This document shows positions 16,929 to 26,777 of a stretch of DNA of 64,000 nucleotides, piece by piece (the first letter of the stretch is position 1; every line of letters begins with the position of its first letter). This DNA is from Mycobacterium bohemicum DSM 44277. Its GTDB lineage: Bacteria > Actinomycetota > Actinomycetes > Mycobacteriales > Mycobacteriaceae. The position numbers were made by a program, and so were the translations under genes. Location of the stretch: contig NZ_CSTD01000002.1 of the NCBI RefSeq assembly GCF_001053185.1, forward strand, positions 689,577-753,576. Direction: 5' to 3'. The notes below the pieces were generated by a model. The model made no database searches. It worked only from the letters and a program-made list of their open reading frames with translations, and had not been told where the DNA came from.

Positions 16929-18130
16929 GGCCACTGGAGGACATCCGCGTCCTGGAGGTCGCCATGTACGGGTTCGTCCCGTCGGCGGGCGCGGTGCTGG
17001 CGGAGTGGGGCGCCGACGTGGTCAAGGTCGAGCACGCGGTGACCGGCGACCCGCAGCGCGGGTTGCGCCAGACCGGCATGCTGCGCGTGGAGGGTGACCC
17101 CAACCCCAACATCGAACATGCCAACCGGGGCAAGCGAAGCATCGGCCTGGACATGTCGGTGCCGGGCGGCAGGGAGGTGCTCTACGAGCTGGCCCGCCGG
17201 GCGGACGTGTTCCTGACGAGTTTTCTCCCCGGCGCCCGGGCGAAGTTCGGCATCGACGTCGAGGACATCCGGGCGGTCAACCCGAAGATCATCTATGCCC
17301 GCGGCAGCGCGCTCGGCCCGCGCGGTGAAGAGTCGACCAGGGGCGGTTACGACATGACGGCCTTCTGGTGCCGGGCCGGAACCGCCGCCACCATCACTCC
17401 GGCCGGCACCCCCGGCATGATCGGCCCGCCCGGACCGGCCTACGGCGACACCATTTCCGGCACCAACCTCGCCGGCGGCATCGCCGCCGCCCTGCTCAAG
17501 CGCGAGCGAACCGGGGAACCGTCCGTCGTGGATGTCTCGTTGCTGGGCAGCGGCTTCTGGGCGATGGGGCACACCGTGGCGCTGACCAAGCACCTGGGAC
17601 AGCGGATGGAAGCGCTGCCGCCCGGGGTGCACGGCGCGCCCAACAACCCGCTGGTGGGGCTCTACACCACGGCCGACGGCCGCTACATCTCGTTCGTGAT
17701 GATGCAGCCCACCAAGTTCTGGGCCGACGTGTGCCGGCATGTCGATCTCCCGGAACTGGCCGACGATCCCCGCTTTGCCACGGTGGAGAAGATCGCCGCC
17801 AACACGGCAGACGCGGTCGAGCTCTTGACCAAGGCCATCGCAACCCGCACTCTTGCGCAATGGAGCGAACGGTTTGCCACTCTGGCCGGGCCCTGGGCGC
17901 CGGTCCAGGACACCTTGCAGGCCGTCGACGACGCACAGATCCGGGCCAACGAATACCTGGTCCGCGCAGGTGAACTCGACCTGGTCGCCAACCCGGTCCA
18001 GTTCGATGTCACGGCCCCCCACACGGGCCCCGCGCCCGGATTCGCCGAGCAGACCGACGAGATTCTGATGGAGATCGGACTCGACTGGGAGCGCATCATC
18101 GAACTCAAGACGGCGGGCGCCGTCACTTGA
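16925..18130 (+). CDS. class III CoA-transferase (CaiB/BaiF family)
   Basis: 401 aa. It opens LEDIRVLEVAMYGFVPSAGAVLAEWGADVVKVE, the family start, and has the catalytic Asp region AYGDTISGTNLAGGIAAALLKRERTG. It overlaps the aldehyde dehydrogenase by 4 bp (ATGA), so an acid product is probably activated directly by CoA transfer. A racemase activity (as in Far/Mcr) is the alternative inside this family and cannot be excluded. No CoA ligase lies in this operon, which supports the transferase role. Confidence 0.9.
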   Translation: MRPLEDIRVLEVAMYGFVPSAGAVLAEWGADVVKVEHAVTGDPQRGLRQTGMLRVEGDPNPNIEHANRGKRSIGLDMSVPGGREVLYELARRADVFLTSFLPGARAKFGIDVEDIRAVNPKIIYARGSALGPRGEESTRGGYDMTAFWCRAGTAATITPAGTPGMIGPPGPAYGDTISGTNLAGGIAAALLKRERTGEPSVVDVSLLGSGFWAMGHTVALTKHLGQRMEALPPGVHGAPNNPLVGLYTTADGRYISFVMMQPTKFWADVCRHVDLPELADDPRFATVEKIAANTADAVELLTKAIATRTLAQWSERFATLAGPWAPVQDTLQAVDDAQIRANEYLVRAGELDLVANPVQFDVTAPHTGPAPGFAEQTDEILMEIGLDWERIIELKTAGAVT

Positions 18131-18515
18131 GTACGACGGGGACTGGAGTGTGTGAATCCTTTGAGCTCACTGTGCTCCCGGGGCGACGGCGCGCGTCGCG
18201 CCGACGGACCTCGCTGATAACGGTTATGCATTTTTTAGTGCACCTGGATGTGACATGAGTCATAATCGCCGGACGCTTCAAGACTTCGGGCATCGTTTGG
18301 TACGTCCGGTCTTGGGGCGCCATCTCACGCGACTGAACGGAGGACTGGCGTGAGGACGGTAGCCACGACGGGCCTCGCCGCCGGCTCGCGGCCGCCGTCC
18401 GGGAATCGGATGCCGGGTCGCCGCGCCCGGATCGGCTTGGCGCACAGCGTGGTTGGTCCGGACGAGTTATTGACGGTGGCGTCAAAACCCCTGGGACCGG
18501 AAGGAACCGGCGCCG
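18131..18515 (+). other. intergenic region upstream of the mce operon
   Basis: 385 bp. Near 18188-18202 is a GGCGCG-CGT-CGCGCC hairpin that may end the CoA-transferase operon. At 18220-18265 an A+T-richer stretch (TGCATTTTTTAGTG) is the probable mce promoter region. From 18339 there is GGAGG followed by GTG 18350 and a 58-codon frame that runs into the yrbEA start; its coding quality is poor. No copy of the GAGAAT motif was seen here. Confidence 0.5.
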
Positions 18516-19334
18516 ATGGCCATTAAGAAGTCGGGCCCGGAGCGATGGACCGGGGGCCTGTCCCTGGGCCGGGGCTCCAAGCCGATGGAGTCGATCGGCG
18601 GGCTGTTCGCCATGTCGGCCGACGCGGTCAAGTTCGTCTTCGTCCGCCCCTTTCAATGGCGTGAGTTCTTGGAACAGTCGTGGTTCGTTGCGCGCGTCGC
18701 ACTCATGCCGACGTTGATGGTGGCCATCCCGTTCACCGTCCTGGTCAGCTTCACGCTCAACATCCTGCTGCGGGAACTCGGCGCCGCCGACCTGTCCGGC
18801 GCGGGTGCCGCGTTCGGTGCGGTCACCCAGGTCGGCCCGCTGGTGACCGTGTTGATCGTCGCCGGCGCCGGCTCCACGGCGATGTGCGCCGACCTGGGAT
18901 CGCGCACGATCCGCGAGGAGATCGACGCGATGGAGGTGCTGGGCATCAACCCCGTGCAACGCCTGGTGACCCCCCGCATGCTGGCCTCCGGACTGGTTGC
19001 CCTGTTGCTGAACAGCCTGGTGGTCATCATCGGCATCGTGGGCGGCTATGTCTTCTCGGTATTCGTCCAAGACGTGAACCCGGGTGCGTTCGCGGCGGGG
19101 ATCACCCTGCTGACCGGCGTCCCCGAAGTCGTCATTTCATGCGTCAAGGCAGCGCTTTTCGGCCTGATCGCCGGGCTGGTCGCCTGCTACCGCGGCCTGA
19201 CGGTCTCCGGCGGCGGCGCCAAGGCCGTCGGCAACGCCGTCAACGAAACGGTGGTCTATGCCTTCATGTCGCTGTTCGTCGTGAACGTGGTTGTCACCGC
19301 GATCGGCATCCGAATGTCGGCCAAGGGTCACTGA
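18516..19334 (+). CDS. yrbEA: YrbE-family permease A of the Mce lipid importer
   Basis: 272 aa, MlaE/YrbE family, with about five to six membrane helices (LMVAIPFTVLVSFTLNILL, VGPLVTVLIVAGAGSTAM, LVALLLNSLVVIIGIVGGYV and others). The family signature EEIDAMEVLGINPVQRLV, thought to be the ABC-type coupling region, is present. The first gene of an operon yrbEA-yrbEB-mceABCDEF, it forms the inner-membrane permease with YrbEB; the MceG ATPase is normally encoded elsewhere. ATG 18516 with AAGGA upstream. Confidence 0.95.
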   Translation: MAIKKSGPERWTGGLSLGRGSKPMESIGGLFAMSADAVKFVFVRPFQWREFLEQSWFVARVALMPTLMVAIPFTVLVSFTLNILLRELGAADLSGAGAAFGAVTQVGPLVTVLIVAGAGSTAMCADLGSRTIREEIDAMEVLGINPVQRLVTPRMLASGLVALLLNSLVVIIGIVGGYVFSVFVQDVNPGAFAAGITLLTGVPEVVISCVKAALFGLIAGLVACYRGLTVSGGGAKAVGNAVNETVVYAFMSLFVVNVVVTAIGIRMSAKGH

Positions 19335-19353
19335 GGGGGTGTAGGGACAAGCT

Positions 19354-20199
19354 GTGACGGTACGAGCCGCCTATCCGCGACTGACGCGGCAACTCGACAA
19401 GCCGATCGCCACTTTGGGCCGCATCGGCGACCACACACTGTTCTATGGCAGGGCGCTGGCCGGGGTCCCCTTCGCCGTCCGCCACTACCGCCGGGAAGTC
19501 ATTCGGCTGGTCGCCGAAATCAGCATGGGCGCAGGAACTTTGGCGATGATCGGCGGCACGCTGGCGATCGTCGGATTCTTGACGCTGGCCGCGGGCGGCA
19601 CGCTGGCGGTCCAGGGGTACAGCTCGCTGGGCAACATCGGCATCGAGGCGCTGACCGGGTTCCTGGCCGCCTTCATCAACGTGCGGATCGCGGCACCGAT
19701 CGTCGCGGGAATCGGCCTGGCGGCCACCTTCGGCGCCGGCGTGACCGCCCAGTTGGGCGCCATGCGAATCAACGAAGAGATCGACGCGCTGGAATCCATG
19801 GCGATCCGGCCGGTTTCGTATCTGGTCAGCACGCGGATCGCCGCGGGGATGCTGGCGATCACGCCGTTGTACTCGATCGCCGTGATCCTGTCGTTCCTCG
19901 CCAGCCAATTCACGACCGTCGTCCTCTTCGGCCAGTCGGGCGGTCTGTACCAGCATTACTTCTCGACGTTCCTCAATCCCATCGACTTGTTGTGGTCGTT
20001 CCTGCAGGCCGTTCTGATGGCGATCACGATCTTGTTGATCCACACCTACTTCGGCTACTTTGCTTCGGGCGGACCGGCCGGTGTCGGCGTCGCGACCGGC
20101 AACGCGGTGCGAACCTCGTTGATCGTGGTCGTGTCGGTGACGCTGCTCGTCTCGCTGTCCATCTACGGCACCAACGGCAACTTCAACCTGTCGGGCTAG
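19354..20199 (+). CDS. yrbEB: YrbE-family permease B of the Mce lipid importer
   Basis: 281 aa, with the MlaE-family coupling motif EEIDALESMAIRPVSYLVSTR and five or six helices, ending in LIVVVSVTLLVSLSIYG. It starts at GTG 19354, 19 bp after yrbEA. It pairs with YrbEA as the transmembrane core of the importer. Confidence 0.95.
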   Translation: MTVRAAYPRLTRQLDKPIATLGRIGDHTLFYGRALAGVPFAVRHYRREVIRLVAEISMGAGTLAMIGGTLAIVGFLTLAAGGTLAVQGYSSLGNIGIEALTGFLAAFINVRIAAPIVAGIGLAATFGAGVTAQLGAMRINEEIDALESMAIRPVSYLVSTRIAAGMLAITPLYSIAVILSFLASQFTTVVLFGQSGGLYQHYFSTFLNPIDLLWSFLQAVLMAITILLIHTYFGYFASGGPAGVGVATGNAVRTSLIVVVSVTLLVSLSIYGTNGNFNLSG

Positions 20200-20218
20200 G
20201 GAAGGTGGTGAACGGACA

Positions 20219-21496
20219 GTGACGCGTGACCTCGGGCCGGGCCCCATCCACCGGTCCGAAACCACCAGCGCCGCACGACCGGTCGCGGCAAAGCCCGGGC
20301 ACCACTTCGGCGTGCAGTCCTACGCACGGCCCCTGGCGGGGTTGGCGACGGTCGTCCTGGTCGTCCTGGTCTTCGCCGTCGCGATAGGCCTCTTCCGGGG
20401 CGACTTCACCACGAGCGTGCCCGTCACGGTCGTCTCGCCGCGCGCCGGCCTCGTGATGAACCCGGACGCCAAGGTGAAGATGCGCGGCGTCGAGGTGGGT
20501 AAGGTCGACTCAATCGACGTGCGCCCCAACGGCGAGGCCGTGCTGCACCTCGCGATACATCCGTCGGAGATCCACCTCATCCCGGCCAACGTGCTCGTCG
20601 ACATCGCGTCGACGACGGTGTTCGGCGCGAAGTTCGTCGAGCTGATACCGCCCGCCGAGCCGTCACCGCAGCCGCTGCACGCGGGTCAGGTGCTCCAGGG
20701 CAAGCACGTCACCGTCGAAATCAACACGGTGTTCCAGCAACTCACGTCGCTGTTGTCGACGATCGATCCCGCCAAGCTCAACGAAACCCTCGGGGCGATA
20801 GCGTCGGCGGTGAACGGTCGGGGCCACAAGATCGGCCAGGCGCTGCACGATCTGGACTCCTTCCTGGCCACCCAGGAGCCGAGCCTGCCCGCGCTGCGAC
20901 ACGACATCGAGGCCCTGCCCGTGGTGAGCAACGCCTACGCGGACTCGTCGTCGGACCTACTCGCGACGGCCGACAACACGGTCCGGATCAGCAAGTCGAT
21001 CGTCGACGAGCAACAGAATCTCGACGCCTTCCTGATCAGTTCGATTGGCTTGGCGGACATGGGCAATGACGTGGTGGGCGGCAACCGGGAAGCGCTGACC
21101 GAAGACCTGCACCTGCTGGCGCCGACCACCGATCTGCTCAACCAGTACCACGAGGCGCTGTATTGCGGCATCGCCGGATCGCTGGGGAACCTGCACGCTC
21201 CGGACCTGCCGGAGCCGATGGTCAAGGTGACCGTCGTCCTCGGCCTCGGCGCCGAGCGTTACCGCTACCCCTCCAACCTGCCCAAGGTTGCCGCATCCGG
21301 CGGGCCGCAGTGCCGGGATCTTCCGGTGGTGCCGTTCGACGTTGCACCGCCGTTCGTGGTGACGGACAACGGCTCCAACCCGGTGCAGTACGGCAACCAG
21401 CAACTGCTGCTGAACTCCGACGCGCTCAAGCAGCTGCTCTACGGACCCCTCGACGGGCCGCCGCGCAACACCATGCAGATCGGGCAGCCCGGATGA
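20219..21496 (+). CDS. mceA: MceA subunit of the Mce lipid importer
   Basis: 425 aa, starting at GTG 20219. One N-terminal membrane anchor (GLATVVLVVLVFAVAIGLF) is followed by an MCE/MlaD domain (VSPRAGLVMNPDAKVKMRGVEVGKVDSI) and a long alpha-helical region that in Mce hexamers builds the periplasmic lipid tunnel. The mid-part contains LLSTIDPAKLNETLGAI and the late CGIAGSLGNL. Its stop overlaps the mceB start (ATGA). Confidence 0.95.
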   Translation: MTRDLGPGPIHRSETTSAARPVAAKPGHHFGVQSYARPLAGLATVVLVVLVFAVAIGLFRGDFTTSVPVTVVSPRAGLVMNPDAKVKMRGVEVGKVDSIDVRPNGEAVLHLAIHPSEIHLIPANVLVDIASTTVFGAKFVELIPPAEPSPQPLHAGQVLQGKHVTVEINTVFQQLTSLLSTIDPAKLNETLGAIASAVNGRGHKIGQALHDLDSFLATQEPSLPALRHDIEALPVVSNAYADSSSDLLATADNTVRISKSIVDEQQNLDAFLISSIGLADMGNDVVGGNREALTEDLHLLAPTTDLLNQYHEALYCGIAGSLGNLHAPDLPEPMVKVTVVLGLGAERYRYPSNLPKVAASGGPQCRDLPVVPFDVAPPFVVTDNGSNPVQYGNQQLLLNSDALKQLLYGPLDGPPRNTMQIGQPG

Positions 21497-22533
21497 CCGG
21501 CTCGCGCTCGATGATCATCAAGTTCGGGGCCTTCGCCACCGTGATGGTCCTGCTGACCGTGTTCTTGTTCTTCATCTTCGGGCAGTACACCACCGGGTCG
21601 ACGAACGGGTACTCGGCGCTCTTCACCGACGTGTCACGCCTGAAGCCCGGAGAGACCGTGCGGGTGGCCGGCATTCGGGTGGGCACGGTCAACAGCGTCA
21701 GCCTGCGCCCCGACAAGAAGGTATTGGTGAAGTTCGACGCCGACCGCGGCGTGGTGCTCACCACCGGCACCCGCGCCGTGGTCCGCTACCTCAACCTGGT
21801 CGGCGATCGCTACCTCGAGCTGGCCGAGGGCCCCGGGTCCACCAAGGTGCTGCCGCCCGGGGCGGAGATCCCGCTCGATCGCACGGCGCCGGCCCTCGAC
21901 ATCGATCTGTTGCTGGGCGGGCTGAAACCCGTTACCCAGGGCCTTAACCCGCAGGACGTCAACGCGCTCAGCGCCGCGCTCATCCAGGTTTTCCAGGGCG
22001 AGGGCGGGACGCTGCAGTCCCTGCTGTCGAAGACGTCGTCGTTCTCCAATTCTTTGGCCGACAATAGTCAGACGGTCCAGGAGTTGATCGACAACCTCAA
22101 CACCGTGGTGGGCACCGTCGACAAGGAAGGCACCAAGTTCTCCGGTGCCGTCGACCGACTCGAGAAGCTGATCAGCGGGCTCGACCAGGACCGCGACACG
22201 ATCGGCACCGCGATCAACGCCCTGGACAACGGGACCGCGTCGATCGCCGACCTGCTCACCCGGGCGCGACCGCCGTTGGCCGCCACCGTGGATCAGGCGA
22301 ATCGGCTTGCCCCGCTGCTCGACAAGGACAAGAACCTCATCGACACCTCGCTGAAGAAGTTGCCGCACAACTACCGCAAGCTGCTCAGGCTGGGTTCCTA
22401 CGGCGCCTGGTTCCCCTATTACCTGTGCGGGCTCGCGCTGCGCGTCTCCGATCTGCAGTACCGGACCGTGGAAGTGGGCATCAAGCATCAGGTCACCGGG
22501 CGGTGCGCGGAACCGAAGGACCCCGATGAATAA
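21493..22533 (+). CDS. mceB: MceB subunit of the Mce lipid importer
   Basis: 346 aa. N-terminal anchor (IIKFGAFATVMVLLTVFLFF), then the MCE domain with VSRLKPGETVRVAGIRVGTV and YLNLVGDRYLELAEG, then the helical tunnel segment and a short Cys-containing end (YYLCGLALRVSDLQYRTVEV). ATG 21493 overlaps the mceA stop; its own end overlaps mceC by 8 bp. No proline-rich tail, as usual for MceB. Confidence 0.95.
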   Translation: MTGSRSMIIKFGAFATVMVLLTVFLFFIFGQYTTGSTNGYSALFTDVSRLKPGETVRVAGIRVGTVNSVSLRPDKKVLVKFDADRGVVLTTGTRAVVRYLNLVGDRYLELAEGPGSTKVLPPGAEIPLDRTAPALDIDLLLGGLKPVTQGLNPQDVNALSAALIQVFQGEGGTLQSLLSKTSSFSNSLADNSQTVQELIDNLNTVVGTVDKEGTKFSGAVDRLEKLISGLDQDRDTIGTAINALDNGTASIADLLTRARPPLAATVDQANRLAPLLDKDKNLIDTSLKKLPHNYRKLLRLGSYGAWFPYYLCGLALRVSDLQYRTVEVGIKHQVTGRCAEPKDPDE

Positions 22534-23608
22534 GTATCGCGGAGCGGGCCTCATCAAGGCGGGATTCATCGGCGCCGTACTGATCGCGTTGATCATCGCC
22601 GTCGGCCTGAACCCCGATCAATTGGTCCAGCGGGCCACCACGGTCCGCTATCAGGCGCTGTTCTCCGATGCCGGCGGCCTCGCGCTCGGCAATGACGTGA
22701 TCCTCTCCGGCGTCAAGGTGGGCAGCGTGACGGGCATGTCGCTGCAGCACGGCGACGTGCTGGTGACATTCACCGCCAAGGGCAACATCCTGCTCGGGTC
22801 GGCCACCACCGCACACATCAAGACCGGTTCGCTGCTGGGCCAGCGCGTGTTGACGATCGACTCCGCGGGTACGGGCAATTTGCATCCAATGGCCGTCATC
22901 CCGGCGTCGCGCACCTCCTCGCCCTACTCGTTGTCCGAGGCGGTCGGTGACCTGACCACCGACATCGCCGGGACCAATACCGAGTCACTGAACCAATCGC
23001 TAGACACGCTGTCTTCGACGCTGAATCAGGTTGCGCCGCAACTCGGTCCGGCGTTCGACGGCATCACCCGCCTTTCCCAGACCCTCAACGCCCGCAACCA
23101 GACGCTCGGGCAGTTGCTCAAGGGCGCCGCCGACGTCACCGGCATCCTGGGGCAGCGCAGTCAGCAGCTCAACACCTTGATCCTCAACGCCAATGACCTG
23201 TTGTCGATGCTGGTGTCGCGGCGCCAGGCGATCGTGCGGCTGCTGGCCAGCACGTCCGCGGTGGCCACGCAGCTGTCCGGCGTGGTGCACGACAACGAGT
23301 CGAAGCTGGCGCCGACGCTGGAGAAGCTGAACGCCGTGACCGCGGTCCTGGAGAAGAACCGCGACAGTCTCGCCAAAGCGCTTCCGGGACTGGCGAAGTA
23401 CGAGCTGACGCAGGGCGAGACCGTTTCCAGCGGTTACTACTACAACCCGTTCATCCCCAACCTCTTCCAGTTGGAATTCTTCCAGTGGTTGTTCGATTAC
23501 GCCTTCGGGTTCCGTGCCTACGGCGCCCCGGGTCAGCCGCCGGACACCGCCGGGCCGCGGGCATTCTTCCCGTTCCCGTTCAACATGGACCCGGGTGGGT
23601 CGCGATGA
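22526..23608 (+). CDS. mceC: MceC subunit of the Mce lipid importer
   Basis: 360 aa. N-terminal anchor GFIGAVLIALIIAVGL, MCE domain (YQALFSDAGGLALGNDVILSGVKVGSVTGM), helical region, and an aromatic-rich end (GYYYNPFIPNLFQLEFFQWLFD...) that may contact lipid or the outer membrane side. ATG 22526 lies within the last codons of mceB. Shorter than many MceC proteins, which often carry a long proline-rich tail. Confidence 0.95.
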   Translation: MNKYRGAGLIKAGFIGAVLIALIIAVGLNPDQLVQRATTVRYQALFSDAGGLALGNDVILSGVKVGSVTGMSLQHGDVLVTFTAKGNILLGSATTAHIKTGSLLGQRVLTIDSAGTGNLHPMAVIPASRTSSPYSLSEAVGDLTTDIAGTNTESLNQSLDTLSSTLNQVAPQLGPAFDGITRLSQTLNARNQTLGQLLKGAADVTGILGQRSQQLNTLILNANDLLSMLVSRRQAIVRLLASTSAVATQLSGVVHDNESKLAPTLEKLNAVTAVLEKNRDSLAKALPGLAKYELTQGETVSSGYYYNPFIPNLFQLEFFQWLFDYAFGFRAYGAPGQPPDTAGPRAFFPFPFNMDPGGSR

Positions 23609-25065
23609 TGCGGCTCGAGGCGATTCCGCGCAAAGGGCTCAAGGTCGGACTGGCCATCGTGCTGGCGGTCCTGCTCGTCGTCGGCGCGGCAGTTGCCGTC
23701 CGCGCCACGTTCTTTCGCCCGACGACGATCACCGCCTATTTCCCGACCGCCACCGCGATCTATCCCGGCGACGATGTGCGGGTGGCCGGCATGAAGGTCG
23801 GCACCATCTCGTCCATTCAGCCGCAGGGCACCCAGGCGAAGATCGTGATGCACGTCGATCGGGACATACCCATTCCGGCGGACGCCAAGGCGGTGATCGT
23901 CGCCCAGAACCTGGTGGCGGCGCGCTACGTTCAGCTCACGCCCGCCTACCGCTCGAGCGGCCCCACCATGCACGACGGGGCGGTGATACCGGCCGACCGG
24001 ACGGCCGTGCCCGTCGAATGGGACCAGGTGAAAGACCAATTGATGCGTTTGGCAACGGAATTGGGTCCCAACAGCAAGGTGTCGACCCCGTCGGTGGCGC
24101 GTTTCATCGACAGCGCCGCCGACGCGCTGGGCGGCGGCAACGGCGAGAAGCTGCGCCAGACGCTGAATCAGCTCTCCGGGGTTGCCAGGGTCTTCGCCGA
24201 GGGCAGCGGCAACCTCGTCGACATCATCAAGAACTTGCAGACCTTCATCGGCGCCCTGCGGGACAGCAACGTCCAGATCGTCCAGTTCGACAACCGGCTG
24301 GCGACCCTGACCAGCGTGCTCGACGACAACAAGTCCGATTTGGACGCTGCGCTGACGGATTTGGCGAGCGCGGTCGGCGACGTGCAACGGTTCATCGCGA
24401 ACAGTCGCGACGCGACCTCCGAACAGATTTCGCGGTTGGCCGACCTGACTCAGATACTCGTTGACCAGAAGATGGCGTTGAAGAACGTGCTGCACATCTC
24501 GCCGACCGCACTCGCCAACGCCTACAACGCTTACGACCCGGACACCGGTAACATCCGCGGCGGGGTCGGACTTCAGAACTTCACCAATCCCACGTTCGCC
24601 TGGTGCTCGGGCATCGGGGCCATCGAGAATGCCACGGCGGTCGAAACCGGCAAGCTGTGCGGCTTGTATCTGAGCCCGGCGCTTAAGGTGTTCAACCCGA
24701 ACTTTATCGTCAACTTCAACTATTTACCTATCCCGGTCAACCCGATCCTGGCGCCGTCTTTTGCCCCGGAAAACGTTGTCTACAGCGAGGACCGGCTGAA
24801 GCCCGGCGGGGAGGGTCCCAGGCCGGGGCCGCCCTTGCTGCCGCCGGCCGTCTCCGCGTACACGGGGCTCCCCGGTGACCCCGTGGGTCCGCCGGGATCG
24901 GTACCGCTGGGGCGGATACCCGGCGCGGCGATGCCGGAGCCCCCGCCGGGTGAGCCGCCGCCGGCCGCAGCGCCCCCGGCTTCATCGGCGCCGGCCGAAC
25001 CGCCGCCGCCCGCCCCGGCGAACGTCTCGGACATGCTGCTCCCCGCCGACGGAGCGCACCCGTGA
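23605..25065 (+). CDS. mceD: MceD subunit of the Mce lipid importer
   Basis: 486 aa. It starts MMRLEAIPRKGLKVGLAIVL at ATG 23605, overlapping the mceC stop (ATGATG). Anchor, MCE domain (FPTATAIYPGDDVRVAGMKVGTI and AQNLVAARYVQLTP), helical domain, then from about residue 400 a Pro/Gly/Ala-rich tail ending [13 protein letters not shown]. Such tails are common in MceC/D/F and are thought to lie in the cell wall. Confidence 0.95.
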   Translation: MMRLEAIPRKGLKVGLAIVLAVLLVVGAAVAVRATFFRPTTITAYFPTATAIYPGDDVRVAGMKVGTISSIQPQGTQAKIVMHVDRDIPIPADAKAVIVAQNLVAARYVQLTPAYRSSGPTMHDGAVIPADRTAVPVEWDQVKDQLMRLATELGPNSKVSTPSVARFIDSAADALGGGNGEKLRQTLNQLSGVARVFAEGSGNLVDIIKNLQTFIGALRDSNVQIVQFDNRLATLTSVLDDNKSDLDAALTDLASAVGDVQRFIANSRDATSEQISRLADLTQILVDQKMALKNVLHISPTALANAYNAYDPDTGNIRGGVGLQNFTNPTFAWCSGIGAIENATAVETGKLCGLYLSPALKVFNPNFIVNFNYLPIPVNPILAPSFAPENVVYSEDRLKPGGEGPRPGPPLLPPAVSAYTGLPGDPVGPPGSVPLGRIPGAAMPEPPPGEPPPAAAPPASSAPAEPPPPAPANVSDMLLPADGAHP

Positions 25066-26777
25066 GCGCCCGGCTCGCGATCCGGCGCTTGCTCGGCATC
25101 GGGTGCGCCGTCATGCTCGCCGTGAGCGGGTGCGCGTTCAACGGCCTGAACTCGCTGCCCCTGCCGGGCGCGGTGGGACGGGGCCCGGGCGCCACCACGT
25201 ACCATGTCGAGCTCGCCAATGTCGTGACGATGGAACCGAATTCGCCGGTGATGATCGACGACGTCATCGTCGGCAGCATCAGCAAGATGACCGTGCGGAA
25301 CTGGCACGCCGACGTCGAAATCTCGGTGCAACCCGGCACGGTGATCCCCGCCAACGCGGTGGCCAGCGTCGGGCAGACCAGCCTGCTGGGCTCCATGCAC
25401 CTGGCCCTGAATCCGCCGCTGGGGCAGCCGGCGACCGGGCGGCTGCAACCGGGCGCCACGATCCCGCTGAACCGGTCCTCCACCTATCCGTCGACCGAAC
25501 AGACGCTGTCGTCGCTGTCGGTGATCCTCAACGCCGGGGGCCTGGGTCAGTTCGGCGACATCATCCACAACTTCAACGCCGCACTCTCCGGAAACGAAGG
25601 GGCCGTTCGTGATCTCCTCGAGCGCCTCGACCGGTTCGTGGGCACCTTCGACCAACAGCGTGACAACATCGTCGCATCCATCCAGGCGCTGAACCGTCTG
25701 TCCGGAACCTTCGCCGCCCAACGCGACGTGGTCACCCAGGCGCTGTACAAGATTCCGCCGGCGCTGGACGTGCTCATCAAGGAGCGCCCGCGGCTCACGA
25801 CCGCGCTGAACAAGCTCGGGACGTTCAGCGACACGGCGACCAGGCTCGTCAACGACGCGGGCGACGACCTGGTGCGGAACCTCAAGAACCTCGCGCCGGC
25901 GCTCGGTGCGCTCGCCGACATCGGGCCTGATCTCGACGCCGCGATCGCGTACGCGCCGACGTTCCCGTGGACACAGAGCATCATCGACCGGTACATCCGC
26001 GGCGACTATCTCAACGGGTATTTCATCATCGACCTGACGAATGCCGGTCTGCGCAAGGGCCTCCTGCGCGGCACCCACTGGGAACGGATCGGCGCCGAGG
26101 CCGTCCCGGGGCCCGCCGATCCTGAATACCTGCAATTCAAATACGGCGCACCGCCCGGGGCGCCCGGCGGCCTTACGGCGCCCGGGCCCATCGGGGAACC
26201 GGCGCCGATCGGGCCGCCGCCTCCCTGGGCACCGATACGGCCGGGGCCGCCGCCCGCGGCGCCGGGACCCGTCAACCAACAGGCCGGTGACACACCGCCC
26301 TCCGCTGCACCACCGCCGCCGGTGTCACCGTTGATCGCGGGCCTGACCATGCTGGGCCCGCGCCCGGCAGACGCGCAGTCGCCGGCGCTCCCGGGCCTGA
26401 CGCCGGCGGGGGCACCGGCGGCGCCCGCCGACCAGGGCGCCCCGGGACCGGGCGGCCGACCAGGGCGCCCCGGTACCGGGCGCGACGCCGACCACAAGCC
26501 AGCCAACGGACGGGGGCTCGTAGATGCTGACCCGCTTTGTCCGCATCCAGTTGGCGATCTTCGCGATCGTGGGAACGATCGGTGTGGTCGTCATGGCGTT
26601 GTGGTACGTCCAGGCGCCCACCCTGCTCGGCATCGGCAAGATGACCGTCACGCTGAAACTGCCCGCCACCGGTGGCCTGTACCGCTTCAGCAACGTGACC
26701 TACCGCGGCGTGCAGATCGGCAAGGTGACCGCGGTGGGGCTCACCCCGGACGGCGCGAAAGCCACGTTGTCCCTTGA
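25062..26777 (+). CDS. mceE: MceE lipoprotein subunit, C-terminus frameshifted
   Basis: The lipobox LAVSGC (Cys about 24) follows a signal peptide, as in Mce E (LprK-type) subunits; the MCE domain and helical region are intact to the Pro-rich end. As read, it is 571 aa and its last 85 or so residues ([19 protein letters not shown]...) are antisensical Arg-rich sequence in a second frame of mceF. A 28-bp tandem duplication at 26427-26482 causes this. Without one copy the frame would end [14 protein letters not shown] at TAG 26521, directly before mceF ATG 26524. The functional product is otherwise about 477 aa. Confidence 0.85.
   Translation: MSARLAIRRLLGIGCAVMLAVSGCAFNGLNSLPLPGAVGRGPGATTYHVELANVVTMEPNSPVMIDDVIVGSISKMTVRNWHADVEISVQPGTVIPANAVASVGQTSLLGSMHLALNPPLGQPATGRLQPGATIPLNRSSTYPSTEQTLSSLSVILNAGGLGQFGDIIHNFNAALSGNEGAVRDLLERLDRFVGTFDQQRDNIVASIQALNRLSGTFAAQRDVVTQALYKIPPALDVLIKERPRLTTALNKLGTFSDTATRLVNDAGDDLVRNLKNLAPALGALADIGPDLDAAIAYAPTFPWTQSIIDRYIRGDYLNGYFIIDLTNAGLRKGLLRGTHWERIGAEAVPGPADPEYLQFKYGAPPGAPGGLTAPGPIGEPAPIGPPPPWAPIRPGPPPAAPGPVNQQAGDTPPSAAPPPPVSPLIAGLTMLGPRPADAQSPALPGLTPAGAPAAPADQGAPGPGGRPGRPGTGRDADHKPANGRGLVDADPLCPHPVGDLRDRGNDRCGRHGVVVRPGAHPARHRQDDRHAETARHRWPVPLQQRDLPRRADRQGDRGGAHPGRRESHVVP
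26427..26482 (+). repeat. 28-bp tandem duplication in mceE
   Basis: Two adjacent 28-bp units (26427-26454 and 26455-26482) identical except for one G/T difference at 26446/26474. Because 28 is not a multiple of 3, one extra unit shifts the reading frame. The single difference suggests a duplication in the genome and not a simple read-assembly artefact. Confidence 0.85.

Noticed and set aside
18350..18526. 58-codon frame with GGAGG before GTG, running into the yrbEA start
   Set aside because: Third-position G+C is clearly lower than in real genes of the window and the sequence has no recognisable features; the Shine-Dalgarno match may be chance. Kept only as a note in the intergenic entry.
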